Shown here: positions 49,983 to 58,852 of the stretch, piece after piece
Layout of the letters: every line of letters starts with the position of its first letter
Numbering within the stretch: position 1 is the first letter of the stretch
NCBI GenBank assembly: GCA_934729465.1
Contig: CAKVEP010000007.1
Span: 19,551 to 83,550, forward strand
Direction: 5' to 3'
Length of the DNA stretch: 64,000 nucleotides
From: an uncultured Eubacteriales bacterium
GTDB taxonomy: Bacteria > Bacillota > Clostridia > Oscillospirales > Acutalibacteraceae
Notes under the pieces: model-generated
What the model was told of the DNA's origin: nothing
Seen by the model: only the letters and a program-made list of their open reading frames with translations
Database searches by the model: none
Made by a program: the position numbers and the translations under genes

Positions 49983-50978
49983 ATGGATAAAATTTCCAAT
50001 TTGAAGAATATAATGATTATTGGTACGGGCGGTACCATTGCAGGAGTTGGCGAAACAGGAAAGACAGCTTCTTACGACACGGGTCAAATAAATATAGAAA
50101 ACTTAACTGCCGGAATATCACATATACACGAACTTGCTAATTTGTCTATGAGGGATGTGTTGAGCGTAGATAGTTGCGATATAACACGTAAAGACTGGGT
50201 GAATTTAGCAAATAGTATCAATGAAATGGCGAAGAGCGACGAGATAGATGGTTTTGTGATAACCCACGGAACAGACACTCTTGAAGAAACTGCATACTTT
50301 TTAAATTTAACTGTTAAAACAAATAAACCGGTTGTTATAACAGGCTCAATGAGACCAGCAACAGCAACCAGTCCGGACGGACCGTTTAATTTATATCAAG
50401 CTGTTGCTTTGGCAAAAAGCGATGAGGCTGTGGGAAAAGGTGTGCTTGTTGTGTTCTCAGACGGTATATATGGGGCTAGAGATATACAAAAGGTTAACAC
50501 ATATAAAACAGATGCATTTAACCAAAGAGATTTAGGAAGCTTAGGCTTTATGAGAGACGACAAGGTTTATTTTTACAATGCTTCTCTAAAAAAGCACACG
50601 GTTGATTCTGAATTTGATGTGTCTAATATAGAAGAGTTGCCGAATGTTGGAGTAGTGTATTTTTATGCGGACGCCGATGTAAGAATGTTAGAATATGCTA
50701 TGGAAGTATCTGATGGGCTTGTAATTGCAGGAGCGGGCTGTGGAGGAAGCAGTATAATCTGGAATGACAAAATCAGAAAAGCCGTGGAAAGCGGATATCC
50801 TGTGGTAAGGAGTTCAAGAATTTTAAATGGACTTGTCACGGGTGAAGACTTAACGGTTGAGGACAAAGGAGTGTGTGCTAATACTTTGTCGCCGCAAAAG
50901 GCAAGAATATTACTTTCTCTTGCTTTAACCAAAACTAAGGACATTAAAGAAATAAAAAATATATTTGAGATATATTAA
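49983..50978 (+). CDS. L-asparaginase
   Basis: A 331-residue enzyme starting at ATG 49983 with CGGAGG upstream and no signal peptide, so cytoplasmic. It has IIGTGGTIAGVGETG with the nucleophilic Thr (residues ~13-27), and the second catalytic segment GFVITHGTDTLEETAYFLNL with Thr-Asp, plus VVITGSMRPATATSPDGPFN. It converts asparagine to aspartate and ammonia. The sequence is closer to the bacterial type II family in motif detail. A terminator follows at 51005. Confidence 0.93.
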   Translation: MDKISNLKNIMIIGTGGTIAGVGETGKTASYDTGQINIENLTAGISHIHELANLSMRDVLSVDSCDITRKDWVNLANSINEMAKSDEIDGFVITHGTDTLEETAYFLNLTVKTNKPVVITGSMRPATATSPDGPFNLYQAVALAKSDEAVGKGVLVVFSDGIYGARDIQKVNTYKTDAFNQRDLGSLGFMRDDKVYFYNASLKKHTVDSEFDVSNIEELPNVGVVYFYADADVRMLEYAMEVSDGLVIAGAGCGGSSIIWNDKIRKAVESGYPVVRSSRILNGLVTGEDLTVEDKGVCANTLSPQKARILLSLALTKTKDIKEIKNIFEIY

Positions 50979-51004
50979 TGCTTAAATTAAGATTTATAAA
51001 CGTA

Positions 51005-51050
51005 ATCTTTGCGCCGTACAGATTGTATGTAGGGGTGCAAAGATTTTTTA
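51005..51050 (+). terminator. Terminator after the asparaginase gene
   Basis: ATCTTTGC (51005-51012) pairs perfectly with GCAAAGAT (51037-51044), extended by GCC/GGT, then TTTTTTATTT. Confidence 0.75.
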
Positions 51051-51113
51051 TTTAAAATTATGTATAGAGAGACTTGCCCGAGACAAAATATAATATAAAA
51101 GGATGTGATAAAC

Positions 51114-51557
51114 ATGAAGATTACACCGGATGAATACTCCAAAATGACAGACCAAGCATCACCCGGAAGCAAGATATGGAAGGATATGTTTCTAGCGTTT
51201 ATATCGGGAGGAATAATATGTACAATAGGTCAGGCGCTAGGTAATTTATACATGAACTTAGGAATGACTCAAAAAGATTCAAGAGCAGTGGTTTCGATAA
51301 CGCTAGTGGCGTTGGGCGCACTTTTAACAGCATTTAAAGTTTATGACAATATAGCAAAGCATTGTGGAGCAGGTACGCTTGTTCCGATAACGGGCTTTGC
51401 AAATTCAATAGTTGCCCCTGCGATAGAGTTTAAAAGCGAGGGTCACATTATGGGGATAGGAGCTAAAATGTTTGTGATAGCAGGACCAGTTTTGGTGTTT
51501 GGAATAACGTCGTCGGTTGTTTACGGAATTATAGCTTGGATTTTTCACTTATATTAG
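51114..51557 (+). CDS. spoVAC: Stage V sporulation protein AC
   Basis: A 147-residue membrane protein from ATG 51114, with AAAGGATGTGA upstream. It follows the SpoVAC pattern: PDEYSKMTDQASPGSKIWKD, FLAFISGGIICTIGQALGNL, a helix pair around LVALGALLTAFKVYDNIAKH and CGAGTLVPITGFANSIVAPA with AIEFKSEGHIMGIGAKMFVI. SpoVAC forms part of the channel for dipicolinic acid in spores. In most spore formers spoVAD and spoVAE follow directly; here a terminator and metG follow, so this copy is alone. Confidence 0.93.
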   Translation: MKITPDEYSKMTDQASPGSKIWKDMFLAFISGGIICTIGQALGNLYMNLGMTQKDSRAVVSITLVALGALLTAFKVYDNIAKHCGAGTLVPITGFANSIVAPAIEFKSEGHIMGIGAKMFVIAGPVLVFGITSSVVYGIIAWIFHLY

Positions 51558-51575
51558 TATAAAATTTAAACATTT

Positions 51576-51615
51576 AAAAGCCTGTGAATTTTAATTTTCA
51601 TAGGCTTTTAATTTG
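51576..51615 (+). terminator. Terminator after spoVAC
   Basis: AAAAGCCTGTGAA pairs with TTCATAGGCTTTT (bases 51576-51609, one bulge), then AATTTGC. T-run is short. Confidence 0.65.
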
Positions 51616-51700
51616 CTTGTGCGTAATCTTAATCTTTTATTTACCGTTAAAAAGTGATATAATATAAAATGAATATTGAATATTGATAGGGGTGCTATAA

Positions 51701-53677
51701 ATGGGTAACACGAAAAAATTTTATATAACAACACCAATATATTATCCATCAGGAAATGCTCACTTAGGGCATAGTTACAGTACTGTTGCGGCAGACGTTG
51801 CGGCTAGATACAAAAGAATGCAGGGATTTGACGTTATGTTCTTAACCGGGACGGATGAACATGGTCAAAAAATAGAGCTTAACGCTAAGAAAGCGGGCGT
51901 TTCGCCGAAGGAGTATGTTGACAAAATAGCGGCTCATTTTAAAGATTTGTGGAAAATATTAGGTGTATCGAATGATAAATTTATTCGTACTACAGACGAA
52001 TATCATAAAAAAGCTGTGCAAAAAATATTTAAACAGCTTTATGACAAAGGCGAAATATACAAAGGTAGCTATAAAGGCTGGTACTGCACTCCGTGTGAAT
52101 CATTCTTTACCGAGACTCAGCTAAAAGATGGAAAGTGTCCAGACTGCGGAAGAGAAGTAAAATGGGAAGAGGAAGAGGCTTATTTCTTTAAACTTTCTAA
52201 ATATGCCGATAAACTTTTAAAGCTTTATAAAGATAACCCTGATTTTATTCAACCGGAGAGTCGCAGAAATGAGATGATTCAATTTATTGAAAGTGGATTA
52301 AATGATTTATGTGTGAGCCGAACGAGCTTTACATGGGGAATACCTGTGGAATTTGACAAAAAACACATTGTTTACGTTTGGCTAGACGCTCTTACTAACT
52401 ACATTACTGCCCAAGGGTTTGCGTCTGATGATGATTCCGATTACAAAAAATATTGGCCGGCGGATGTACATTTCGTAGGTAAGGAGATAGTAAGGTTTCA
52501 CGCTGTGATATGGCCTGCAATCTTAATGGCGTTAGACTTGCCGCTTCCTAAAAAAATATATGGTCATGGATGGCTTCTTTTTGGTAATGGTGAAAAAATG
52601 TCAAAATCTAAGGGCAATGTTGTTGACCCTGAAATATTATGCTCGAGGTATGGAGTGGATGCTATAAGATACTTCCTTTTAAGGGAGATACCTTTCGGCT
52701 CAGACGGAATGTTTACAAATGAAGCACTTGTAAATAGAATAAACTATGATTTAGCAAACGATTTAGGAAATCTTGTTTCGAGAACCACAGCCATGGTAAA
52801 TAAATACTTTGGCGGGAGGATACCGTCTGAGAAAAAGGCTGGTAATATAGACAACGAGTTAATAATAATGGCTAAAAATTTGCGTAGTGAATACGCTAAG
52901 AGAATGGACGAATTTAGATTTTCCTCAGCATTAGCGCAAGTGTGGCTTTTAATATCGAGGTGCAATAAATATATAGATGAAACAATGCCATGGGAGCTTG
53001 GCAAGCACGAGGAGAGTAAAGACAGACTAGCAGCAGTTCTTTATAATTTGTGTGAGTGCTTGAGGATAGTGTCTATACTTATAAGTCCGTTTATGCCGGA
53101 AACATCGAAAAAAATTCAGGAGAAAATCGGAGCCGGCGAAGATGTTTGTACATGGGACAGTGCAAACGAATGGGGAATTTTGCCTGATGATGCGGAAATA
53201 AAAAAAGGAGAGGCTCTTTTCCCACGTATAGATGTTGAAAAAGAAATGAGCGAACTTCAAAAATTGTTCCCAAATAAAAGTGATAATAGTAGCGAAGAAG
53301 ATAAAGAAAAATCAGCGGGAAAAAAGGAAAACGAGAAACCACAAAATTGTGTTAGTTTAATAGACATACAAGATTTTGCCAAGGTAGAGCTAAAGGCTGC
53401 AAAGATAGAAGAATGTGAGCCTGTAAAAAAATCTAAGAAGCTTTTGAAGCTTACTTTAAATGACGGGGAAAGTCAAAGAACAGTTGCATCGGGTATAGCA
53501 AATTATTATAAGCCCGAAGAGCTTGTTGGGAAAAGTGTTATACTTGTGTGTAATTTAAAGCCAGCTAAATTGTGTGGAGTTGAGAGTAACGGTATGATTT
53601 TAGCGGCAGAGACTAAAGCTGGCGATGTTAGAGTGATATTTTTAGACGACATACCGGCTGGTAGTAAAATAAGATAG
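51701..53677 (+). CDS. metG: Methionyl-tRNA synthetase with C-terminal tRNA-binding domain
   Basis: A 658-residue enzyme. The catalytic part has YYPSGNAHLGHSYSTVAADV (HIGH-like HLGH), GTDEHGQKIE, a zinc knuckle CTPC ... CPDC (about residues 128-148), the KMSKSKGNVVDP loop, and an anticodon-binding helical domain. A charged linker (about residues 515-550) leads to a Trbp111-type domain (DFAKVELKAAKIEECEPVKK, ESNGMILAAE), as usual in Firmicutes MetG. It charges tRNA-Met. Confidence 0.97.
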   Translation: MGNTKKFYITTPIYYPSGNAHLGHSYSTVAADVAARYKRMQGFDVMFLTGTDEHGQKIELNAKKAGVSPKEYVDKIAAHFKDLWKILGVSNDKFIRTTDEYHKKAVQKIFKQLYDKGEIYKGSYKGWYCTPCESFFTETQLKDGKCPDCGREVKWEEEEAYFFKLSKYADKLLKLYKDNPDFIQPESRRNEMIQFIESGLNDLCVSRTSFTWGIPVEFDKKHIVYVWLDALTNYITAQGFASDDDSDYKKYWPADVHFVGKEIVRFHAVIWPAILMALDLPLPKKIYGHGWLLFGNGEKMSKSKGNVVDPEILCSRYGVDAIRYFLLREIPFGSDGMFTNEALVNRINYDLANDLGNLVSRTTAMVNKYFGGRIPSEKKAGNIDNELIIMAKNLRSEYAKRMDEFRFSSALAQVWLLISRCNKYIDETMPWELGKHEESKDRLAAVLYNLCECLRIVSILISPFMPETSKKIQEKIGAGEDVCTWDSANEWGILPDDAEIKKGEALFPRIDVEKEMSELQKLFPNKSDNSSEEDKEKSAGKKENEKPQNCVSLIDIQDFAKVELKAAKIEECEPVKKSKKLLKLTLNDGESQRTVASGIANYYKPEELVGKSVILVCNLKPAKLCGVESNGMILAAETKAGDVRVIFLDDIPAGSKIR

Positions 53678-53755
53678 ATTTAAATTATTAAAATGCTGGC
53701 TTTGTGTAAAGTCAGCAAATAATTTTATGTAAAGATTAGGAAAGAAGGTAAAAAT

Positions 53756-54532
53756 GTGGAACAGATATTCGACTCTCATGCGCACTACGATGATGACGCC
53801 TTTTTAGAAGATAAAGATTTGCTATTAAAGCATCTGCTGTCAACAGAGGTGTGTGGAATAGTTAATGTTGGGGCAAGTATGGAAACGTCAAAAAAGTCGA
53901 TAGAGATAGCCAATAATTATGAAAATGTATGGGCAACGGTTGGGGTACATCCCGAGTGTCTTGAAGGCTTGACCGACGATTTTACAGACGAGCTTTACAA
54001 AATGATAAAAGACAATAAAAAAGTGGTTGCGATAGGCGAGATAGGACTTGACTATCATTTTGATAAAGAAAATTCAGAGAAACAAAAAGAAATGTTTGAA
54101 AGGCAATTAAAGCTTGCGTTAGATACAAATATGCCGGTGGTTATTCACAGTAGGGACGCTCATATGGACACCATGGACATATTAAAAAAATACAAGCCAA
54201 AAGGAATAGTACATTGTTTTTCGGGAAGTGTTGAAACGGCAAAAGAAATTGTAAATATGGGAATGTATATAGGCATAGGTGGAGCGGTAACATTCAAAAA
54301 CGCAAAAAACAGGTTAAAGGTCGCTGAATATGTGCCGCTTAGTAGCTTGGTTTTAGAAACAGATGCTCCTTATATGACTCCCGAACCTTTTAGAGGTAAA
54401 AGGTGCGACTCGTCACATATAAAGTACACAGCACAAAAAATAGCTGATGTAAAGGGAATTAGCGTTGATGAAGTGTTGTTAGCTGCTAAGGAAAATGCTT
54501 TTAGGGTGTATAACTTGGAGGAAAAACGATGA
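53756..54532 (+). CDS. tatD: TatD-family metal-dependent deoxyribonuclease
   Basis: A 258-residue hydrolase from GTG 53756 with AAGAAGG upstream. All metal and active-site motifs are present: DSHAHYDDDAF, VGVHPEC, AIGEIGLDYHFD, VIHSRDAHMDT, IVHCFSGSVETA and LETDAPYMTPEPFRGK. In Firmicutes it commonly follows metG, as here. Family members act as 3'-5' exonucleases and in DNA repair. Its stop overlaps the start of ispF (ATGA). Confidence 0.95.
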   Translation: MEQIFDSHAHYDDDAFLEDKDLLLKHLLSTEVCGIVNVGASMETSKKSIEIANNYENVWATVGVHPECLEGLTDDFTDELYKMIKDNKKVVAIGEIGLDYHFDKENSEKQKEMFERQLKLALDTNMPVVIHSRDAHMDTMDILKKYKPKGIVHCFSGSVETAKEIVNMGMYIGIGGAVTFKNAKNRLKVAEYVPLSSLVLETDAPYMTPEPFRGKRCDSSHIKYTAQKIADVKGISVDEVLLAAKENAFRVYNLEEKR

Positions 54533-54996
54533 GAATAGGACATGGTTATGATGTGCATAAACTGGCTGAGGGAAGAAAATTAATAATAGGCGGCGTTCAT
54601 ATACCTAACGAAAAGGGCTTGCTTGGACATTCTGATGCAGATGTGTTAATTCACGCTATAATGGATGCTCTTCTTGGAGCGGCTACTTTGGGCGACATTG
54701 GAAGAATGTTTCCCGACACAGATAGTAATTTTAAAGATGCAAATAGTCTGTTTTTGCTAAAAACAGTTTGTAATGAACTTAAATTGTTTAGATATAATAT
54801 AGTTAATATAGACAGTACGATAATAGCTCAGTCTCCTAAGATGAGCAGCTACATTCCTCAAATGAAAAAAAATATTTCTAAAGTTTGTGATATAAACGAA
54901 TCTCAAATAAACATTAAAGCCACGACCGAAGAGCACCTCGGATTTACAGGACGTTTAGAAGGTATTTCGGCTCATGCTGTGTGTTTGATAAACTAA
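54529..54996 (+). CDS. ispF: 2-C-methyl-D-erythritol 2,4-cyclodiphosphate synthase
   Basis: A 155-residue enzyme of the MEP isoprenoid pathway. The start overlaps tatD by 4 bases. Metal-binding and substrate motifs are GHGYDVHKLAEGRKLIIGGV (Asp/His of DVH), LGHSDADVLIHAIMDALLGA and DIGRMFPDTD, with KATTEEHLGFTGRLEGI near the end. Length and motifs are complete. ispD, often fused or adjacent, is not in the window. A terminator follows. Confidence 0.96.
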   Translation: MRIGHGYDVHKLAEGRKLIIGGVHIPNEKGLLGHSDADVLIHAIMDALLGAATLGDIGRMFPDTDSNFKDANSLFLLKTVCNELKLFRYNIVNIDSTIIAQSPKMSSYIPQMKKNISKVCDINESQINIKATTEEHLGFTGRLEGISAHAVCLIN

Positions 54997-54997
54997 G

Positions 54998-55034
54998 AAA
55001 AGGCTACCTTTAATTTTAAAGGTAGCTTTTTTTA
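54998..55034 (+). terminator. Terminator after ispF
   Basis: AAAGGCTACCTTTAA and TTTTAAAGGTAGCTTTT form a long imperfect stem, then TTTTTT. Confidence 0.8.
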
Positions 55035-55177
55035 ATGAGCTGTATTTTTAAAATTAGTTGTTTTAAGTGTGAAAAAATTTATAAATTCATGAAATAACAG
55101 CTATAACTAATAGTTATTATCATTAATGTTGCTTTGTGCATATAATACATAATAAAAAAACTAATGAGGTGATGCTA

Positions 55178-55408
55178 ATGAGCAAGCCTTTAATTATGGT
55201 CACGTCTATTACATACGCAATGAAGGGCAGAGAAATATTGCGTAAAAATGGGTTTAGAGCAACATTAACACGTACGCCTAAGGGTGAGAACAGCGGGAGT
55301 TGCGGATACAGCATATACGTTCCGCAGCGGACTGATGAGGCGGAAAGATTGTTAATAAGAAAAGGGATAAAGGTAATAGGACGTACCACAAAGGGGGATT
55401 TAAGGTGA
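55178..55408 (+). CDS. DUF3343 small protein (putative Se/S carrier)
   Basis: A 76-residue protein from ATG 55178, 8 bases after GAGGTGA. It shows the DUF3343 pattern MVTSITYAMKGREILRKNGF and LTRTPKGENSGSCGYSIYVP, with the conserved Cys in SCGY. NCBI describes the family as a putative selenium/sulfur carrier, often next to a NifS-like desulfurase. Here a cysteine desulfurase-like gene starts 4 bases inside its end (GTGA overlap), which strongly supports a joint role in sulfur or selenium delivery. Confidence 0.85.
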   Translation: MSKPLIMVTSITYAMKGREILRKNGFRATLTRTPKGENSGSCGYSIYVPQRTDEAERLLIRKGIKVIGRTTKGDLR

Positions 55409-56541
55409 TTTATTTAGATAACGCAGCAACAACTTATCCAAAACCACCGCAAGTATATAACGCAATGACGAAGGCTATGAAGAAATATGGGGCAAACCCC
55501 GGGAGAAGTGGACATAAAATGTCGATGGAATCTGCGCTCGAAATATACGAGTGCAGGAGAGTTGCTGCAAAAATGTTTAATGCTCCGGGGGAGGAATGCG
55601 TGGCGTTTACTTTAAATTGTACTCACGCAACAAATATGGTGTTAAAGGGACTACTAAAGCCGGGGGATAATGTTGTAACGTCTTGCTTGGAGCATAACGC
55701 TATAATGCGTCCTTTGAAAAAATTGGAGGAACGTGGAGTAACTCACACGACTGCTAAGGTTTACCCGGGCGACAACGATAAAACAGTAGACTCTTTTAGA
55801 AAATGTATAACATCTAAAACAGCGTTAATAGTGTGTACGTGTGCGTCAAATGTTTGGGGTATAAAGCTTCCGATAGAAAGAATAGCCGCTTTGGCGAAGG
55901 TCTACGGAATACCAATGATGGTTGATGCAGCTCAAGGAGCAGGTCTTGTGGAGCTAGATATGGAGAAGTATAATATAGATTATCTGTGTTTGGCAGGACA
56001 TAAAGGTTTGTATGGACCTATGGGCACGGGTATGTTGATAGCCTCGAGCGCTAACAGACTTAACACTATAATCGAAGGTGGAACAGGAACAAATTCTTTG
56101 TCTTATTATCAACCGAGCGATATGCCTGAGAAACTAGAGAGTGGAACGCCTAACATTATAGGTATAGCTGGTCTTAGAGCCGGAATGGAGTATGTTGATA
56201 GAATGGGAATAGAAAAAATATGTGACCACGAAAGTAAATTAATGACTTACTTCTACGACAGGGTTGAAAAAATGAAACACGTTGAGCTTTACATGCCAAG
56301 ACCAGACAAAAAATATTTTGCGCCCGTGGTAAGCTTTAATATAAAGGGGAAAGACAGCGAATCAGTGGGCAACATATTAGATTCTAACGGTATAGAGGTA
56401 AGGTCGGGACTACACTGTGCTCCTGCAGCGCACAAGTTTGCGGGTACTCTCGAAAGAGGAGCAGTGAGGGTTTGTCCTTCTGTGTTTACTAGCCAAGGAG
56501 AAATAGACCGATTGGTAAATGTAATACAAAAAATGTCGTAA
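55405..56541 (+). CDS. Cysteine desulfurase-like PLP enzyme (class V aminotransferase)
   Basis: A 378-residue enzyme from GTG 55405. It opens with IYLDNAATTYPKPPQVYNAM, carries the PLP-binding lysine in LAGHKGLYGPMGTGML (about residue 205), a conserved His in CLEHNAIMRPL and the desulfurase cysteine in VRSGLHCAPAAHKFAGT (about residue 338). It takes sulfur from cysteine (or selenium from selenocysteine) as a persulfide. The overlapping DUF3343 partner may receive the atom. It is not part of a visible suf or isc cluster. Confidence 0.88.
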   Translation: MIYLDNAATTYPKPPQVYNAMTKAMKKYGANPGRSGHKMSMESALEIYECRRVAAKMFNAPGEECVAFTLNCTHATNMVLKGLLKPGDNVVTSCLEHNAIMRPLKKLEERGVTHTTAKVYPGDNDKTVDSFRKCITSKTALIVCTCASNVWGIKLPIERIAALAKVYGIPMMVDAAQGAGLVELDMEKYNIDYLCLAGHKGLYGPMGTGMLIASSANRLNTIIEGGTGTNSLSYYQPSDMPEKLESGTPNIIGIAGLRAGMEYVDRMGIEKICDHESKLMTYFYDRVEKMKHVELYMPRPDKKYFAPVVSFNIKGKDSESVGNILDSNGIEVRSGLHCAPAAHKFAGTLERGAVRVCPSVFTSQGEIDRLVNVIQKMS

Positions 56542-56651
56542 ATTTTTCTATTAACCACTTGAATTTTACGATATTTATGATAAAATGAATAATATGTATA
56601 AAAAGGTAATTCCGCTTAAAAAGATTTTTAAAAGTCGGAAGGAAGAATAAA

Positions 56652-57542
56652 ATGGAATTTTCAATAAGTGTATGGAAGTCGTTTATTGGTCTGATGAAGA
56701 CATTTACGATTGTAGATTTTATAGATGTAATAATAGTGGCGTGTTTAATATATGGCTTTATAAAGCTGATAAGAGAAACCAGAGCAGAGCAACTTGTTAA
56801 AGGGCTGCTTATATTAGTGTTTGCTTATGTTCTCTCTTATCAGCTGAATTTTAGAATGCTTAGCACAATACTCAATAATTTTTATCAATTTGGAGTGCTT
56901 GCTTTGATAGTAGTGTTCCAGCCGGAGCTAAGGCGAGCTTTGGAGCATATAGGAAGAAGTCAGCTTGGCGATTACTGGTCTATCAACAATATTTTGAATG
57001 GGAGCAGTTCGTACTCTGAAAAAATGAAAAAGGTAATAAACACAGTGTCGGAAGTGTGTGGAATATTTAGTAAGTCTAAAGTGGGTGCGCTGATAGTATT
57101 TGAGAGGAAAACAAAGCTTGGCGATATTATCGACACAGGAACACTTATAAAAGGAGTTCCGTCGATGGAGCTTATAGGAAATATATTTTTCAACAAAGCG
57201 CCTTTACACGACGGGGCAATGATTATAAAAGATGGAATAATATATGCCGGAGGCTGTATATTACCTCTTAGTAAAAATGAAAGAATAAGCACCGACATGG
57301 GGACAAGACATCGTGCAGCGATAGGAATAAGCGAAAATTCAGATGCCGTGGCAGTCGTTGTTTCGGAGGAAACAGGAGGAATATCGGTTGCTCTTAATGG
57401 CGTACTTACTAAAAACCATAGTAAAGACACTCTGAAAGCAGAGCTTGAAGCCCTTTTAATACAAGGCAACAGGGATTTGCCATCATCGGTTAAAAATATA
57501 GTGTCGTCGCTAAAAAAATCAGACGGAAAGGATGAAGTCTGA
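56652..57542 (+). CDS. cdaA: Diadenylate cyclase CdaA (membrane-bound)
   Basis: A 296-residue protein with GGAAGGAAG upstream. Three N-terminal membrane helices (about residues 18-110) lead to the DAC domain, with NKAPLHDGAMIIKDG (DGA motif) and DMGTRHRAAIGISENSD (RHR motif). It makes the second messenger c-di-AMP, which controls potassium, osmolyte uptake and cell-wall balance. The regulator gene cdaR follows directly, the standard Firmicutes arrangement (often with glmM next, not seen here). Confidence 0.96.
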   Translation: MEFSISVWKSFIGLMKTFTIVDFIDVIIVACLIYGFIKLIRETRAEQLVKGLLILVFAYVLSYQLNFRMLSTILNNFYQFGVLALIVVFQPELRRALEHIGRSQLGDYWSINNILNGSSSYSEKMKKVINTVSEVCGIFSKSKVGALIVFERKTKLGDIIDTGTLIKGVPSMELIGNIFFNKAPLHDGAMIIKDGIIYAGGCILPLSKNERISTDMGTRHRAAIGISENSDAVAVVVSEETGGISVALNGVLTKNHSKDTLKAELEALLIQGNRDLPSSVKNIVSSLKKSDGKDEV

Positions 57543-57543
57543 G

Positions 57544-58833
57544 ATGAAGAAATGTGTTAACATGAAGGAATATATACATAAATTAAGAAACCTAAGGGTA
57601 GGAACCCTATTTTACGATAACAGATTTACCATTGCATTTTCAGTGATATTGTCGTTTGTAATATGGATAATCGTGGCGGCTAACGACGAAAATAGTCACC
57701 CTGTGACCATATCGGGAATACCGGTTTCAATACAGCTTTCTGACAGTGCGGTGCAAGATGGACTAAGGATATTTAGCGGACAAGATGTTAAAGTTTCGGT
57801 GCCGATAAAGGGAAATAGAGTAATTGTTGGTCAGGTTACAAACAATGACATACAAGTTGTGGCACAGCAGGCAGCGTCAACGATAACAGCGCCTGGGAAC
57901 TACACCCTTGAACTTACGGCCAAAAAAGCCAGTATATTAAACGACTATGAATTTGCGTCAGCGGTACAGCCGGCGTTCATAACCGTTGTTGTTGACAGAT
58001 ACAGGGAAGCAGAGTTCACAATTGAGCCTAAAATTTCGTTTACGGCTAATCCAGATTATTTCGTTGGAAGTACGGTTTTATCTTCGCAAACGGTTGTGTT
58101 GTCGGGACCGGAATCTGAAATATCCAAAATAAAGAAGGTTGTGGCGCAAGGGGAAATTCAAGGTGAATTGCAGGAGTCCGCAATGACACGAGTTCCGCTA
58201 AGCTTTTATGACGCATACGACGAACCAATCTCAAATGAAGCAATTACAGCAAGTGTGTCGGAAGTAGATGTGACGGTTCCGGTACTGGAGAGAAAGGAAG
58301 TACCAATAGAGGCGGAGTTTTCAAACGTACCAAATGGAATTGACAAGAGGGACATAATTTCTAAAATAACTCCTAGTGTTTTAGAGATAGCAGGTCCTAA
58401 GGACGTTATAAATGATTGTGAAAAATTACAGCTATCACCAATAGATTTTAAAAATATTAATTTAAGTAACGATTCATTTGATGTTGCGATAAACTTGCCA
58501 ACAGGATGTAAAAGTTTAAGTAACGTGTATAATGCGACGGTTAAGCTCAATATGAATGCGTTTAAGGAAAAAAGCGTATGGGCAACGCAATTTAAGATAT
58601 TGAACGAGCCGCAAGGGAAAAAAGCTAGTATTTACAGCGGAGGACTAAACGTGATTTGTGTGGGGCAGGCTAACAAAATAAACGCATTGAAACCTGCAGA
58701 CATTACAATAGAAGTGGACTTCGCTGGCAGAGAAGAGGTTACGGGTCATATGGAAGTTCCGGCTAAGATTGTGATACAAGGTGACGGAATGTGGTCATGC
58801 GGAGATTATGTTGTAAATGTCGGGCTTACGTAG
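57544..58833 (+). CDS. cdaR: CdaA regulator CdaR (YbbR domains)
   Basis: A 429-residue membrane-anchored protein. I chose ATG 57544; the frame also allows ATG 57532, which overlaps cdaA. It has one membrane helix (about residues 28-48: IAFSVILSFVIWIIVAANDE) and about four YbbR repeats outside the cell, seen as recurring patterns such as VSGPESEISKIKKVVAQGEI and EIAGPKDVINDCEKLQLSPI. It binds CdaA and adjusts c-di-AMP production. It overlaps the region before traX, with the next gene starting 20 bases after its end. Confidence 0.92.
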   Translation: MKKCVNMKEYIHKLRNLRVGTLFYDNRFTIAFSVILSFVIWIIVAANDENSHPVTISGIPVSIQLSDSAVQDGLRIFSGQDVKVSVPIKGNRVIVGQVTNNDIQVVAQQAASTITAPGNYTLELTAKKASILNDYEFASAVQPAFITVVVDRYREAEFTIEPKISFTANPDYFVGSTVLSSQTVVLSGPESEISKIKKVVAQGEIQGELQESAMTRVPLSFYDAYDEPISNEAITASVSEVDVTVPVLERKEVPIEAEFSNVPNGIDKRDIISKITPSVLEIAGPKDVINDCEKLQLSPIDFKNINLSNDSFDVAINLPTGCKSLSNVYNATVKLNMNAFKEKSVWATQFKILNEPQGKKASIYSGGLNVICVGQANKINALKPADITIEVDFAGREEVTGHMEVPAKIVIQGDGMWSCGDYVVNVGLT

Positions 58834-58852
58834 AGTGGATAGGAGGTTAAAA

